DNA of 64,000 bases, taken from Flagellimonas_A sp039592695. Its GTDB lineage: Bacteria > Bacteroidota > Bacteroidia > Flavobacteriales > Flavobacteriaceae. The position numbers and the translations under genes were made by a program. Shown piece by piece: positions 8,535 to 16,853 of this stretch. Under the pieces are notes generated by a model that made no database searches, was not told where the DNA came from, and was given only the letters and a program-made list of their open reading frames with translations. Location of the stretch: positions 1,116,001 through 1,180,000 of the forward strand of contig NZ_JBBUTK010000001.1 of the NCBI RefSeq assembly GCF_039592695.1, read 5' to 3'. The first letter of the stretch is position 1; every line of letters starts with the position of its first letter.

Positions 8535-10436
8535 ATGCAGTTCAAACATCCAGAAATTCTTTGGGCCCTACTCTTGCTCCTGATTCCCATTTTCATACAT
8601 CTTTTTCAATTACGTCGCTTTAAAAAGACCCCGTTCACCAACGTTGCCATGCTGCAAAAAGTGGTATCAGAGTCTCGCAAGAGCAACCAGCTAAAAAAAT
8701 GGTTGTTGCTTTTGTCGCGATTGGGATTGTTGGCCGCACTGGTCTTTGCCTTTGCACAACCTTTTTCAGCTGAAACTACGGCACTCACACCGAAGGAAAC
8801 CGTAATCTACCTCGACAATTCCTTTAGTATGCAGGCCAAGAAAAACGGATTTTCATTGCTGGAAAGTGCCGTTCAAGAATTGGCGAAGAGCATTGACGAA
8901 GAAACCAGTTTTAGCCTGTTCACAAATAATAAAACCTTTAGGGAAACCACTATCAAGGATGTTCAAAACGAGCTGTTGGCATTAAGGTATTCGCACAATC
9001 AATTGAACATGGATGCCGTTCGGCTCAAGGCCGGCACTTTGTTCAAGAACAATGATGCCACGGTAAAGCAATTGATTGTTTTATCAGATTTTCAAAACCG
9101 TTCGATACGTCCTGATACGGTTTCAACCATCAAAGAATATCTTGTTGCATTACAGGCCGATGCCATCACCAATGTTTCACTTGACTCGCTTTTTTTTGAC
9201 GACAGCACCTCATCTGCATCAGAGATCACGGTTCGTGTATCGGGAGCTTCCGCTGATGAAAACATCCCTATTTCCCTTTACAATGGTGAAAACCTGATTG
9301 CAAAATCCTCAGCCAATTTGAATGAAGACGGCAATGCCGAAGCAGTCTTCTCACTTCCCACCGGGCAAACCATCAATGGCCGTGTTTTCATCGTTGATGG
9401 CGGCCTATCGTACGACAACACACTCTACTTCAATATCGATGCGAAGCACATTATCAACGTTATGGGCATCGCTTCTTCAGATGGTGAATACCTGAGACGG
9501 CTGTTTCCACAAGAGGAGTTCAATCTAACCCTATCAAGCCTAGATCAGTTGGATTATAGCCAGATAGACCGTCAAAATCTCATCGTTTTAGATGGCTTGG
9601 CTCAAATACCCACAAGTTTGCAGCGTGTGTTGAAGAACTTCTATGACGATGGGGGGAGTCTGGTGATTATTCCTTCCAACAAAAGTGAGGTTACCACATA
9701 TAACTCGTTATTGTCAAACTTTACCAGAATTCAATTTGGGGAATTGATATCTGAAACACAAAAAATCTCTGAAATTGCCTTTGACCACCCGTTGTACCGC
9801 AATGTTTTTGAGAAACGCATCAGAAACTTTCAGAACCCAGAGGTGAATAACTATTTTTCGGTGAATTCCAATGTGCTGCCGATACTGTCATTTCAGGGTG
9901 GTGCCCCTTTTTTGACGGGCGGTGACAGACTGTATGTATTTACGGCACCGATTGATGATGAGAACTCGAATTTCAAAAATTCACCGCTCATCGTACCCAC
10001 ATTCTACAATATGGCAGTGCAGAGTTTGCAAAGTCCAGAACCTTATTTTAGAATCAGTGAGCCAGCAACAGTTGATATCGAAGTATCTCTGGGGCCCGAT
10101 AATATTTTAAGTCTTTCAAAGGAAGATGTAGAATTGATACCAAGACAGCAATCTTACACCAATAAAGTTTCCCTTTTTTTTGACGATAGTGTTGCCGAAG
10201 CGGGCATCTATCAAGTCAAGGATAAGGACAGTGTTTACCGAAACATAAGTTTTAACTATCCGAGAAATGAAAGTGAACTGCGCTATGCCGAGACAGAAAA
10301 TTCCGATACGGATATTAGTTCGCTTTTTGAACGCTTGAAAGTAGCGAGTGAAGTGACCCCGTATTGGAAATGGTTTGTTATTTTAGCCTTGGTTTTTGCG
10401 CTACTTGAGGTTCTCATTCAAAAATTCGTTGCATGA
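8535..10436 (+). CDS. BatA-domain, vWA-type membrane protein
   Basis: A 633-residue inner-membrane protein. The N-terminus is the BatA (aerotolerance) membrane domain, FKHPEILWALLLLLIPIFIHLFQLRRF, followed by a second TM helix near 55-75. A von Willebrand A-like domain starts near residue 90 with a MIDAS motif D-N-S-F-S (YLDNSFSM). A beta-rich region follows, and a single TM helix ends the protein (WFVILALVFALLEVLI). Bat proteins are linked to envelope or oxidative stress, but the biochemical role of this long form is not known. ATG at 8535 was chosen over an in-frame TTG at 8529. The stop overlaps the ATG of the dihydroorotase-like gene (10433-10436), so the two are translated together. Confidence 0.82.
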   Translation: MQFKHPEILWALLLLLIPIFIHLFQLRRFKKTPFTNVAMLQKVVSESRKSNQLKKWLLLLSRLGLLAALVFAFAQPFSAETTALTPKETVIYLDNSFSMQAKKNGFSLLESAVQELAKSIDEETSFSLFTNNKTFRETTIKDVQNELLALRYSHNQLNMDAVRLKAGTLFKNNDATVKQLIVLSDFQNRSIRPDTVSTIKEYLVALQADAITNVSLDSLFFDDSTSSASEITVRVSGASADENIPISLYNGENLIAKSSANLNEDGNAEAVFSLPTGQTINGRVFIVDGGLSYDNTLYFNIDAKHIINVMGIASSDGEYLRRLFPQEEFNLTLSSLDQLDYSQIDRQNLIVLDGLAQIPTSLQRVLKNFYDDGGSLVIIPSNKSEVTTYNSLLSNFTRIQFGELISETQKISEIAFDHPLYRNVFEKRIRNFQNPEVNNYFSVNSNVLPILSFQGGAPFLTGGDRLYVFTAPIDDENSNFKNSPLIVPTFYNMAVQSLQSPEPYFRISEPATVDIEVSLGPDNILSLSKEDVELIPRQQSYTNKVSLFFDDSVAEAGIYQVKDKDSVYRNISFNYPRNESELRYAETENSDTDISSLFERLKVASEVTPYWKWFVILALVFALLEVLIQKFVA

Positions 10437-11686
10437 ACATTGTTCTGAAGTCTGCTACCATACTTTCACCCGATGACACGTCATTACATCGCAAAAAGCG
10501 GGATATTCTGATTTCAAAGGGAACCATAGAAAAAATAGCGGCGAAAATAGATGTCCCAAAAAATGTTAGGGCCATCGATTATGACAATCTGCATGTTTCA
10601 ACAGGGTGGTTCGATTCGGGGGTGGGCTTTGGCGAACCCGGTTATGAAGAGCGTGAGACCATTGCCAATGGACTGAACGTAGCCGCTGCCAGTGGGTTTA
10701 CTGATGTTTTACTGAATCCCAATACCAATCCCACGCCAGATACCAGCTCAGATATCATCTTTTTGAAAGAGCGGGCCAAAGGTTTTGCAACCAACCTGCA
10801 CCCTATTGGCAATTTGACCGTAGGTGGAAAAGGTCAGGATTTAGCGGAACTTTTTGATATGCAGAAAGCCGGCGCGGTAGCATTTTATGATTTTAAACAT
10901 GCGCTGTCAAATCCGAACCTTTTGAAAATTGCACTGTTATATGTCCAGAATTTTGAGGGATTGGTGTGCTCATTCCCTCAAAATGAGCAGATCAAATCCC
11001 ATGGCAATGTCAACGAGGGGCCAGTATCGACAAAACTGGGCATGAAGGGATTTCCGTCGCTTTCGGAAGAACTTCAAATAAATAGCGATTTATTTGTACT
11101 AGAATATACTGGAGGTAAGTTGCACATTCCGACGATTTCCTCCGCTAAATCGGTCAAGCTGATTGTCGACGCCAAGAAAAAGGGATTGGATGTCACCTGC
11201 AGTGTCGCGTTGCACAACCTGTTCTTTACCGACGACGTTTTGGCTGATTTCGACCCCAATTTTAAGGTGATTCCACCACTACGCAGCAAAAATGATCAAA
11301 AGGCCCTGTTAAAAGGACTTAAAGATGGTACCATCGATTTTGTGACTACCGACCATACGCCGATGGATATTGAGCACAAACGTGTTGAGTTTGACAATGC
11401 AGCTTACGGCACCCTTGGTCTTGAAAGTGCTTTCGGTATTCTCAACCAGCTCTTCTCAACAGATGAAGCCATTTCGTTGTTGACAAAGGGCCGTGAACGG
11501 TTTGGAATATCAGTGCCCAAATTAAAAGAAGGAGAGAAAGCCAGTATCACGTTGTTTAATCCAGATGTTGAAAAAACACTTTCTGAAGAAGACCTTCGCT
11601 CTACCTCAAAAAATAGCATGTTTTTGGGTGCTCCGTTAAAAGGTAGCGTCTACGGAGTCATCAACAATGGCATACTTCAAGAATAA
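10433..11686 (+). CDS. dihydroorotase homologue lacking the HxH metal ligands
   Basis: A 417-residue amidohydrolase-fold protein of the class I dihydroorotase type, normally an enzyme of pyrimidine synthesis. In active enzymes the first strand reads D-x-H-x-H-x-R-E-P-G; here residues 61-70 read DSGVGFGEPG, so both zinc histidines and the substrate arginine are glycine. The later landmarks persist in part (VALHNLFF in place of the histidine strand; ATTDH-like VTTDHTP near residue 305). The protein is therefore expected to be catalytically inactive or changed, like the PyrC-prime subunits that scaffold aspartate transcarbamoylase in some bacteria. It overlaps the BatA gene upstream (ATGA) and the small membrane protein downstream (TAATG). 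A genuine PyrC must be encoded elsewhere if the pathway is complete. Confidence 0.85.
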   Translation: MNIVLKSATILSPDDTSLHRKKRDILISKGTIEKIAAKIDVPKNVRAIDYDNLHVSTGWFDSGVGFGEPGYEERETIANGLNVAAASGFTDVLLNPNTNPTPDTSSDIIFLKERAKGFATNLHPIGNLTVGGKGQDLAELFDMQKAGAVAFYDFKHALSNPNLLKIALLYVQNFEGLVCSFPQNEQIKSHGNVNEGPVSTKLGMKGFPSLSEELQINSDLFVLEYTGGKLHIPTISSAKSVKLIVDAKKKGLDVTCSVALHNLFFTDDVLADFDPNFKVIPPLRSKNDQKALLKGLKDGTIDFVTTDHTPMDIEHKRVEFDNAAYGTLGLESAFGILNQLFSTDEAISLLTKGRERFGISVPKLKEGEKASITLFNPDVEKTLSEEDLRSTSKNSMFLGAPLKGSVYGVINNGILQE

Positions 11687-12009
11687 TGGCAGAAAGGGTA
11701 GAAGGAAAAACCACAGCCATTATTGCCTATTGTACCATCGTGGGCTGTTTGATTGCCATCACCATGAATCTAGAACCAAAGCATGCGTTTGCAAGATTCC
11801 ATATGCGACAGGCCTTCGGAATTCACCTGATTTTTCATGCCATAGCCTTTGTCTTCAGCAGTTATGACTTCTTTTTGGCATGGCAAATATTGACGCTTTG
11901 CTACCTGCTTTTGCTTGTTTATGGATTATTTCTAGCCTCTAAAAATCAAAAAATAGCATTGCCGATACTGGGAAGCTATTTTCAAAAATGGTTTACTTTT
12001 ATTTCATAA
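11686..12009 (+). CDS. small Tic20/DUF4870-like membrane protein
   Basis: A 107-residue protein with three hydrophobic helices (IIAYCTIVGCLIAITM, FGIHLIFHAIAFVF, ILTLCYLLLLVYGLFLA) and a short loop EPKHAFARFHMRQAFG, the pattern of the DUF4870/Tic20-like small membrane proteins. Function unknown. Its ATG shares a base with the stop of the dihydroorotase-like gene (TAATG), so it belongs to the BatA operon. Confidence 0.75.
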   Translation: MAERVEGKTTAIIAYCTIVGCLIAITMNLEPKHAFARFHMRQAFGIHLIFHAIAFVFSSYDFFLAWQILTLCYLLLLVYGLFLASKNQKIALPILGSYFQKWFTFIS

Positions 12010-12010
12010 A

Positions 12011-12117
12011 TAGATATTAGACAGTAGACTTGAGATTTTAGACTTTTTTTAATTCTTAAAAAAAACCATAACTCTGAACTGGTAACTCTAAACTGATAAC
12101 TCGTAACTCATAATTAA
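12011..12117. repeat. two degenerate heptanucleotide repeat blocks
   Basis: Bases 12011-12045 read as five 7-mers with core TAGA (TAGATAT, TAGACAG, TAGACTT, GAGATTT, TAGACTT). Bases 12069-12117 read as seven 7-mers, most with core AACT (TAACTCT, GAACTGG, TAACTCT, AAACTGA, TAACTCG, TAACTCA, TAATTAA). The phase is kept within each block. They end 3 bp before the ATG of the esterase gene. Confidence 0.7.
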
Positions 12118-12120
12118 AAT

Positions 12121-12777
12121 ATGTCCCCCGCCCCACTCCCTTTAGAACATCTTGTACGGCCTTCAAGCCAGAAAGAAAATCCGCCTTTGGCATTGCTGCT
12201 TCACGGTTATGGCAGTAATGAAGAAGACCTTTTTTCATTCGCCTCTGAGCTGCCCGAAGAATTGTTGGTCATTTCGGCCCGTGCCCCACATAATCTTGAA
12301 ATGTTCGGTCATGCCTGGTATGCCATCAATTTTGATGCAGCCCATGGAAAATGGAGCGATGACAAACAGGCCATTGAGTCACGTGAAAAAATTGTGGCTT
12401 TTATCGACGAGGCCATTGAAGTCTATGGTGCAGACTCAACCAATGTGACGTTGATCGGCTTTAGCCAAGGTACGGTATTGAGCTATGCGGTGGCACTCTC
12501 ATACCCTCAAAAAATCAAGAATGTTGTTGCGCTGAGCGGCTACATTAACGAAGCCATTTTGGTGGATGGCTATGAAAACAATGATTTTTCTAGGTTGAAC
12601 ATCTATGCCTCCCATGGACAGGTAGATCAGGTCATTCCGTTGGAATGGGCCCAAAGGACCCCTAATTTTCTTAAGAATTTAGGTATTGCCCACAAATACG
12701 AGGAATTTCCCATAGGGCATGGCGTTTCGCCACAGAATTTTTATTCATTTAAAAGCTGGTTGGAGGAACGGATGTAA
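12121..12777 (+). CDS. phospholipase/carboxylesterase family alpha/beta hydrolase
   Basis: A 218-residue serine hydrolase of the carboxylesterase/YpfH type. Visible landmarks are the oxyanion region LLLHGYGSNEEDL near residue 23-35, the nucleophile elbow G-F-S-Q-G near residue 116, an acid-bearing strand ASHGQVDQVIP near 165, and the catalytic histidine in PIGHGVSP near 199. It hydrolyses carboxylic esters of unknown origin. There is no signal peptide, so it acts in the cytoplasm. The leader is made of heptad repeats and shows no clear promoter, so it may be read through from the BatA operon. Confidence 0.87.
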   Translation: MSPAPLPLEHLVRPSSQKENPPLALLLHGYGSNEEDLFSFASELPEELLVISARAPHNLEMFGHAWYAINFDAAHGKWSDDKQAIESREKIVAFIDEAIEVYGADSTNVTLIGFSQGTVLSYAVALSYPQKIKNVVALSGYINEAILVDGYENNDFSRLNIYASHGQVDQVIPLEWAQRTPNFLKNLGIAHKYEEFPIGHGVSPQNFYSFKSWLEERM

Positions 12778-12824
12778 CACTAAAATTAGTATAGGTGACA
12801 TAGTTTTTTAGCAAAAAAGCCGTT

Positions 12825-12971
12825 TTGACTGGATTTGGAGTTGCGTTGGGCCTTACCATTTATGACTTGATATTCAAAAATGGGATAAATTACTCAAAAC
12901 TGATTATCACCTTCATTGTTTCAATCCTCCTTTTTTCACTGTTCTTTTATGCAAAGGGTAACAAATCGTAA
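12825..12971 (+). CDS. possible 48-aa membrane peptide, start codon doubtful
   Basis: An open frame downstream of the esterase gene encodes two hydrophobic segments (ALGLTIYDLIFKNG and LIITFIVSILLFSLFFYA) and ends KGNKS. The reading frame continues upstream of the TTG at 12825 as FFSKKAVL to a TAG at 12801, so a former ATG just before SKK may have been lost. The frame looks protein-like rather than random, but no good start or ribosome site is present. It could be a decayed gene. Remaining bases 12778-12989 show nothing else. Confidence 0.35.
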   Translation: MTGFGVALGLTIYDLIFKNGINYSKLIITFIVSILLFSLFFYAKGNKS

Positions 12972-12989
12972 AAAAGAGTTATGGGGCAT

Positions 12990-13484
12990 TTACTGACTCC
13001 TCGCATACAACAAATGGTCAAGTAGCGTAAAATCCACTCCAAAATCGTCTTTCAACTCATACTGGATCACCAAATCGCCCCAATATTTACCGTCTGAAAA
13101 ATCGGCCAAAATCCATTTGTGGTTCAACACTTTTATTTTGTTGATTTTAAAATCACTTTCCATACCCTCATAGGGAATCAGGGGATTGTCTCCCTTGCGT
13201 TCATTGGTTTCCAAGAGCTTGTCTTCAATATATCGGGTCGGATTTTTTAAATTCAAATGGTCGTAATAGGCCAGGGCATCGTCATTGTTCTCCAAAGAAA
13301 AATATTGCATATCCAACAAGCGAAGCTTTTCTGCCTTCAGGGAATCTTCGAGGTTTGAAACTTTTTCTTCAAGACGTTCAACCTTAGCGTTTTGTGTTTT
13401 CTGATAGTTATTTGAGCTCACAAAAAGGTACAGGGCAATCAAGGCCATAAACACGAAAAGGTAGAGAAATATATTGCGTTTCAT
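12990..13484 (-). CDS. hypothetical single-TM protein with coiled coil
   Basis: A 164-residue protein with one N-terminal TM helix (IFLYLFVFMALIALYLFV, about 4-21), a coiled-coil stretch near 33-60 (VERLEEKVSNLEDSLKAEKLR), and a small soluble domain with conserved-looking aromatic residues (KWILADFSDGKYWGDLVIQYEL). I know of no function. It starts directly after the stop of the MBL hydrolase gene (TAA then ATG, no gap), so it is the second gene of a two-gene operon and may work with that enzyme. Confidence 0.75.
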   Translation of the reverse strand: MKRNIFLYLFVFMALIALYLFVSSNNYQKTQNAKVERLEEKVSNLEDSLKAEKLRLLDMQYFSLENNDDALAYYDHLNLKNPTRYIEDKLLETNERKGDNPLIPYEGMESDFKINKIKVLNHKWILADFSDGKYWGDLVIQYELKDDFGVDFTLLDHLLYARSQ

Positions 13485-14261
13485 TTATACATTGATTTTT
13501 AAATTATCATGGGCCAAGTGCACATTGGGCGGCAGCTTGGCTTCCACTGCTTCGTGAAATCCCAGCAAATGGCTGATGTGGGTAAAATAGGTGGTGTCGG
13601 CGTCCACAGTTTTGGCAAAATCGAGTGCTTCCTCCAAGTTAAAATGCGAATGGTGGGGCTCTTTCCGCAGGGCATTCACGACCAAGACCTTTACATTCTT
13701 TATTTTTTCGATTTGGGCATCCTCCATCCGTTTGACATCCGTGAGATATACAAAATCCTTGATTTTGAAGCCAAAAATGGGCAATCGATTGTGAAAGGCC
13801 TCGATAGGTTCGACCATAAGCCCATTCAAATCAAAGGGTTCATCCTTATTGATTTTATTGACCTTTACCGCCGGTGCCCCGGGATAACGGTCACCATCAG
13901 CAAAAATATAATAGAACCGTTTTTTTAGGGATTTGATGACGCGCTTATCGGCATAAATCGGAATATCGCCCTGCCGGAAGAAAAAGGGTCGAATATCATC
14001 CAATCCCGCAGTATGGTCGGCATGTTCGTGGGTGAACAGAATGCCATCCAATTTTTCTATGGGGTTGGTCAATAGCTGCTGCCTAAAATCTGGGCCGCAG
14101 TCGATGACGTAATTGAAGGAGTTGTATGAAACCAAGACCGAAACCCGAAGTCGTTTGTCTTTGGGGTCATCACTCAAACAAACAGGATGCTGGCTGCCAA
14201 TAATCGGAATACCCTGAGAGGTACCCGTGCCCAAAAAGGTAATCGTTAACCGTTCATCCAT
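13485..14261 (-). CDS. MBL-fold metallohydrolase (PhnP/RNase BN-like)
   Basis: A 258-residue metallo-beta-lactamase-fold enzyme. It opens with TFLGTGTSQGIPIIGSQH, has the metal motif H-E-H-A-D-H near residue 76-81, a further ligand region in AFHNRLPIFGF near 155, and the late histidine in YFTHISH near 230. The N-terminal GTGTSQGIP pattern and length resemble PhnP and related phosphodiesterases, so a cyclic phosphodiester is a plausible substrate; this is inference. ATG at 14261 is preferred to an in-frame TTG at 14270. It is divergent from the gene at 14462. Confidence 0.85.
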   Translation of the reverse strand: MDERLTITFLGTGTSQGIPIIGSQHPVCLSDDPKDKRLRVSVLVSYNSFNYVIDCGPDFRQQLLTNPIEKLDGILFTHEHADHTAGLDDIRPFFFRQGDIPIYADKRVIKSLKKRFYYIFADGDRYPGAPAVKVNKINKDEPFDLNGLMVEPIEAFHNRLPIFGFKIKDFVYLTDVKRMEDAQIEKIKNVKVLVVNALRKEPHHSHFNLEEALDFAKTVDADTTYFTHISHLLGFHEAVEAKLPPNVHLAHDNLKINV

Positions 14262-14309
14262 CCAAATCAAAATTATAACATATTTATGTAATTAAGTGGG
14301 GCAACTTTT

Positions 14310-14317
14310 TAACTTTG
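14310..14317 (+). promoter_or_regulatory. -7 promoter box for the gene at 14462
   Basis: TAACTTTG at 14310-14317 matches the Bacteroidota -7 box; a -33 TTG is not evident. Transcription from here would give a leader of about 140 nt that includes the palindrome at 14386-14420. Confidence 0.45.
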
Positions 14318-14385
14318 TAAATAGTGAACTACCTCGGGGCAAGCCCATGAGGCATTCAAAGCAACAGCAGCTTAAAATTTCGACA

Positions 14386-14420
14386 GTCCCGTCCCGATAG
14401 TTATCGGGAGTTATTGGGAC
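14386..14420. repeat. nested palindrome with CCGATA-TATCGG core
   Basis: An 18-bp near-perfect palindrome at 14392-14409 (TCCCGATAGTTATCGGGA) lies inside an outer GTCCC/GGGAC pair (14386-14390 and 14416-14420). The core recurs at 22463, 24009 and 54698. In this position it would fold in the 5' leader of the following gene. Confidence 0.75.
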
Positions 14421-14461
14421 CAACGCATATAAATCTCGATTATCGAGTTAAAACTGACCGC

Positions 14462-15988
14462 ATGGCTCCCTTTCTCGACAAGGAAAGTGAATTTGAAAAC
14501 ATTCCTTCCATCAAAGCGAAAACCCTCCGCATTAATTTGAATCCTGATATCTATGGAACTTTCGCCGAAATCGGCGCAGGTCAAGAAACCGCGCGACACT
14601 TCTTCAGGGCCGGCGGTGCCTCGGGTACCATTGCCAAGGCCATGAGTGCCTATGACAAAGCTTTCAGCGATGCGATTTACGGTGTTGAAGACGACGGGCG
14701 CTATGTGACCCAGAGCCGGTTGAAAAAAATGCTGGACCATGAAATGAACCTCATGGAAGAGCGTATCGATAAGACAAACCGTCCTGATATGCTTTTCTTC
14801 TGTTATGCCAACACCGTCGCCACCATCGATTTTTCAAAACGCTACAAAGGTCACGGTTGGATAGGTATAAAGTTTCAATTAGATCCCAAACAGAAGGCGT
14901 ACGATGAAATCATCTTGCATGTACGCTTTAAGCAAAACGAGGCACGGTTACAGCAAGAAACGCTGGGTATTTTGGGGGTCAACCTGGTCTACGGCGCTTT
15001 TTTCAAGCATGACAAGCCCAAAAAATTGCTGAAATACCTGTACGACCATATTGACCGTGATACCGTAGAGATTGACATGATCAACTTTTTGGGTCCTAAT
15101 TTTTCAGGTGTTGACAACCGCTTGATGAGCCTACAGCTGATTAGAAATGACATGACCGATGCCGTGATGTTCGGGCCAGACGGCAACAATCTTTTACCAG
15201 CATCTGTATTGTACAAAAAGAACATTCTGGCACTTCGCGGAAGTTTTCGCCCGGTGACCAAGGTGAATATGGACATGTTCCAGAAATCGTACGACATCTT
15301 CATCCGTGAGCAGACCGTCGACTATGACAACACCATCGTCATCTTTGAGATAACATTATCAAACCTTCGGGCCTCGGGTGAGATTGATGAGCGTGATTTT
15401 ATGGATCGGGCCGAATTGCTATGCTCGTTAGGGCATTTTGTGATGATTTCCAAATTTCAGGAATATTATAAGCTGGTCGAATATTTCAACAACTACACCA
15501 AAAACAGGATTGGCCTCACCATGGGCATCAACAATTTGATCGATGTATTCGACGAAAAATATTACCGCCACCTAAGTGGCGGCATCTTAGAGGCCTTTGG
15601 AAAGCTCTTTTTCAAAGATTTAAAGGTCTACCTCTACCCAATGAAAGACCCAGAAACTGGGCAGATTTTGACGAGCAACAATGTAAAGGTGCACCCCCGT
15701 ATGAAAGAGCTCTACAAGTTCTTCAAATATAACGGCAAGGTGATGGATATCATTGACTACGATCCTGACATCATGCATATTTTCTCAAGGGATGTGCTCA
15801 AGAAAATCATGAATGGCGAAGACGGTTGGGAAGAAATGCTGCCCGAGGGAATTTCAGAAGTCATCAAAGAAAAAAATCTCTTTATCAGAAAGCAATTGCC
15901 CGTAAAAGAGACCCCAAAAGAGGAGGTCAAAAAAATCAAAAAAGAAAAGCCCGAGAACCAGGCCAAGGAAAAAAAGGAAAAAGTTTAA
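14462..15988 (+). CDS. conserved hypothetical cytoplasmic protein
   Basis: A 508-residue protein without signal peptide, TM helix or beta-barrel features. From memory, its homologues in Flavobacteriia and Proteobacteria carry conflicting automatic names (TonB receptor, nicotinate-nucleotide adenylyltransferase), and I see no HxGH nucleotidyltransferase motif to support them. Blocks that look strongly conserved are EIGAGQETARHFFRAGGASGTIAKAMSAYDK (given in part) near residue 40-70, and ILALRGSFRPVTKVNMDMF near 255. The last 35 residues are Lys/Glu-rich and probably disordered. ATG at 14462 (MAPFLDKESEF) was chosen over a TTG at 14414 that runs through the spacer palindrome. No operon partner. 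Confidence 0.8.
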   Translation: MAPFLDKESEFENIPSIKAKTLRINLNPDIYGTFAEIGAGQETARHFFRAGGASGTIAKAMSAYDKAFSDAIYGVEDDGRYVTQSRLKKMLDHEMNLMEERIDKTNRPDMLFFCYANTVATIDFSKRYKGHGWIGIKFQLDPKQKAYDEIILHVRFKQNEARLQQETLGILGVNLVYGAFFKHDKPKKLLKYLYDHIDRDTVEIDMINFLGPNFSGVDNRLMSLQLIRNDMTDAVMFGPDGNNLLPASVLYKKNILALRGSFRPVTKVNMDMFQKSYDIFIREQTVDYDNTIVIFEITLSNLRASGEIDERDFMDRAELLCSLGHFVMISKFQEYYKLVEYFNNYTKNRIGLTMGINNLIDVFDEKYYRHLSGGILEAFGKLFFKDLKVYLYPMKDPETGQILTSNNVKVHPRMKELYKFFKYNGKVMDIIDYDPDIMHIFSRDVLKKIMNGEDGWEEMLPEGISEVIKEKNLFIRKQLPVKETPKEEVKKIKKEKPENQAKEKKEKV

Positions 15989-16151
15989 TATTCTGATTGC
16001 CAATTGTTATAAACCTCCACCGAGCGTATGTTCGGTCAAACGACTTTGAGGCTTCTTTGTAACATATTCCAATAGTACAATTTAGATTTTTCTTAAGATG
16101 GATTTGATGTTGTGATGCATATTTTAGTTATTCTTACTTAAATCTTATCCA

Positions 16152-16706
16152 ATGAAAAAAATTATGCTTCTGTTAGTCCTTTTACTCTCTTTTAGATTTA
16201 GCTACTCACAATATAAAGTGGAGCCGCCAGAGGGATACACTTTAGAAATAGGAAACATGGTATATATGCTCGAAGAGCTAAAAGGTCGTATAACACAGAT
16301 GGTGCAAGATATGGGTACCGAACAAATAGACTATCTCATTGATGAGGATGCTAACAGTATTGGGGCATTGATTTTACACTTGGCCTCTACGGAAGCCTAT
16401 TATCAGATAGAAAGTCTCGAAAATCGCTCATTTAACAAAGAGGAAGAAGAAAAATGGATGCTCGGAGCCGGTTTGGGCATTGCATCCAGAGAGAAAATCA
16501 AGGGTAAGCCCATAACGCATTACTTGGATATATGGGATGAGGTCAGAAGTAAAACCTTATCAGGATTGAAACAAAAAGACGATAAATGGTTCGCTGAAAC
16601 ACCCGATGGTGAAGTAAGCCACCATTGGGCCTGGTACCACGTTATGGAACACCAAGCCGTTCACATGGGTCAAATCTCGCACATCAAAAAAAGGATTCCT
16701 AAATAA
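16152..16706 (+). CDS. secreted DinB-family protein
   Basis: A 184-residue protein with a signal peptide (MLLLVLLLSFRFSYS) followed by a DinB-like four-helix bundle. The three histidines that bind a divalent metal in this superfamily are visible: ALILHLAS near residue 77, and VMEHQAVHMGQI near 165-171. Most DinB proteins are cytoplasmic, and some act as thiol-dependent transferases; export to the periplasm is unusual. The reaction is unknown. It stands alone and faces bcp; the 163-bp spacer upstream holds only AT-rich sequence with no convincing promoter. Confidence 0.8.
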   Translation: MKKIMLLLVLLLSFRFSYSQYKVEPPEGYTLEIGNMVYMLEELKGRITQMVQDMGTEQIDYLIDEDANSIGALILHLASTEAYYQIESLENRSFNKEEEEKWMLGAGLGIASREKIKGKPITHYLDIWDEVRSKTLSGLKQKDDKWFAETPDGEVSHHWAWYHVMEHQAVHMGQISHIKKRIPK

Positions 16707-16780
16707 GTATTCCCGAAACAATGAAGAAAAAAGTTTTTGTTGGAAAGGAAATATCTAGGAAACAAAAGTTAGAGCAATAG

Positions 16781-16853
16781 CTGGATGCTGGATGCTCAAC
16801 AGAAAAATAATTTTCAAACATCGAGCACCTAGCATCGGGCATCGAACAAATCA
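16781..16853. repeat. heptad repeats in inverted arms between convergent genes
   Basis: Two copies of CTGGATG (16781-16794) are followed by five 7-mers, CATCGAG, CACCTAG, CATCGGG, CATCGAA and CAAATCA (16819-16853). The left block is roughly the reverse complement of the right (about 14 of 18 positions), so the region could form an imperfect hairpin between the 3' ends of the DinB-like gene and bcp, and may act as a terminator. Confidence 0.6.
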
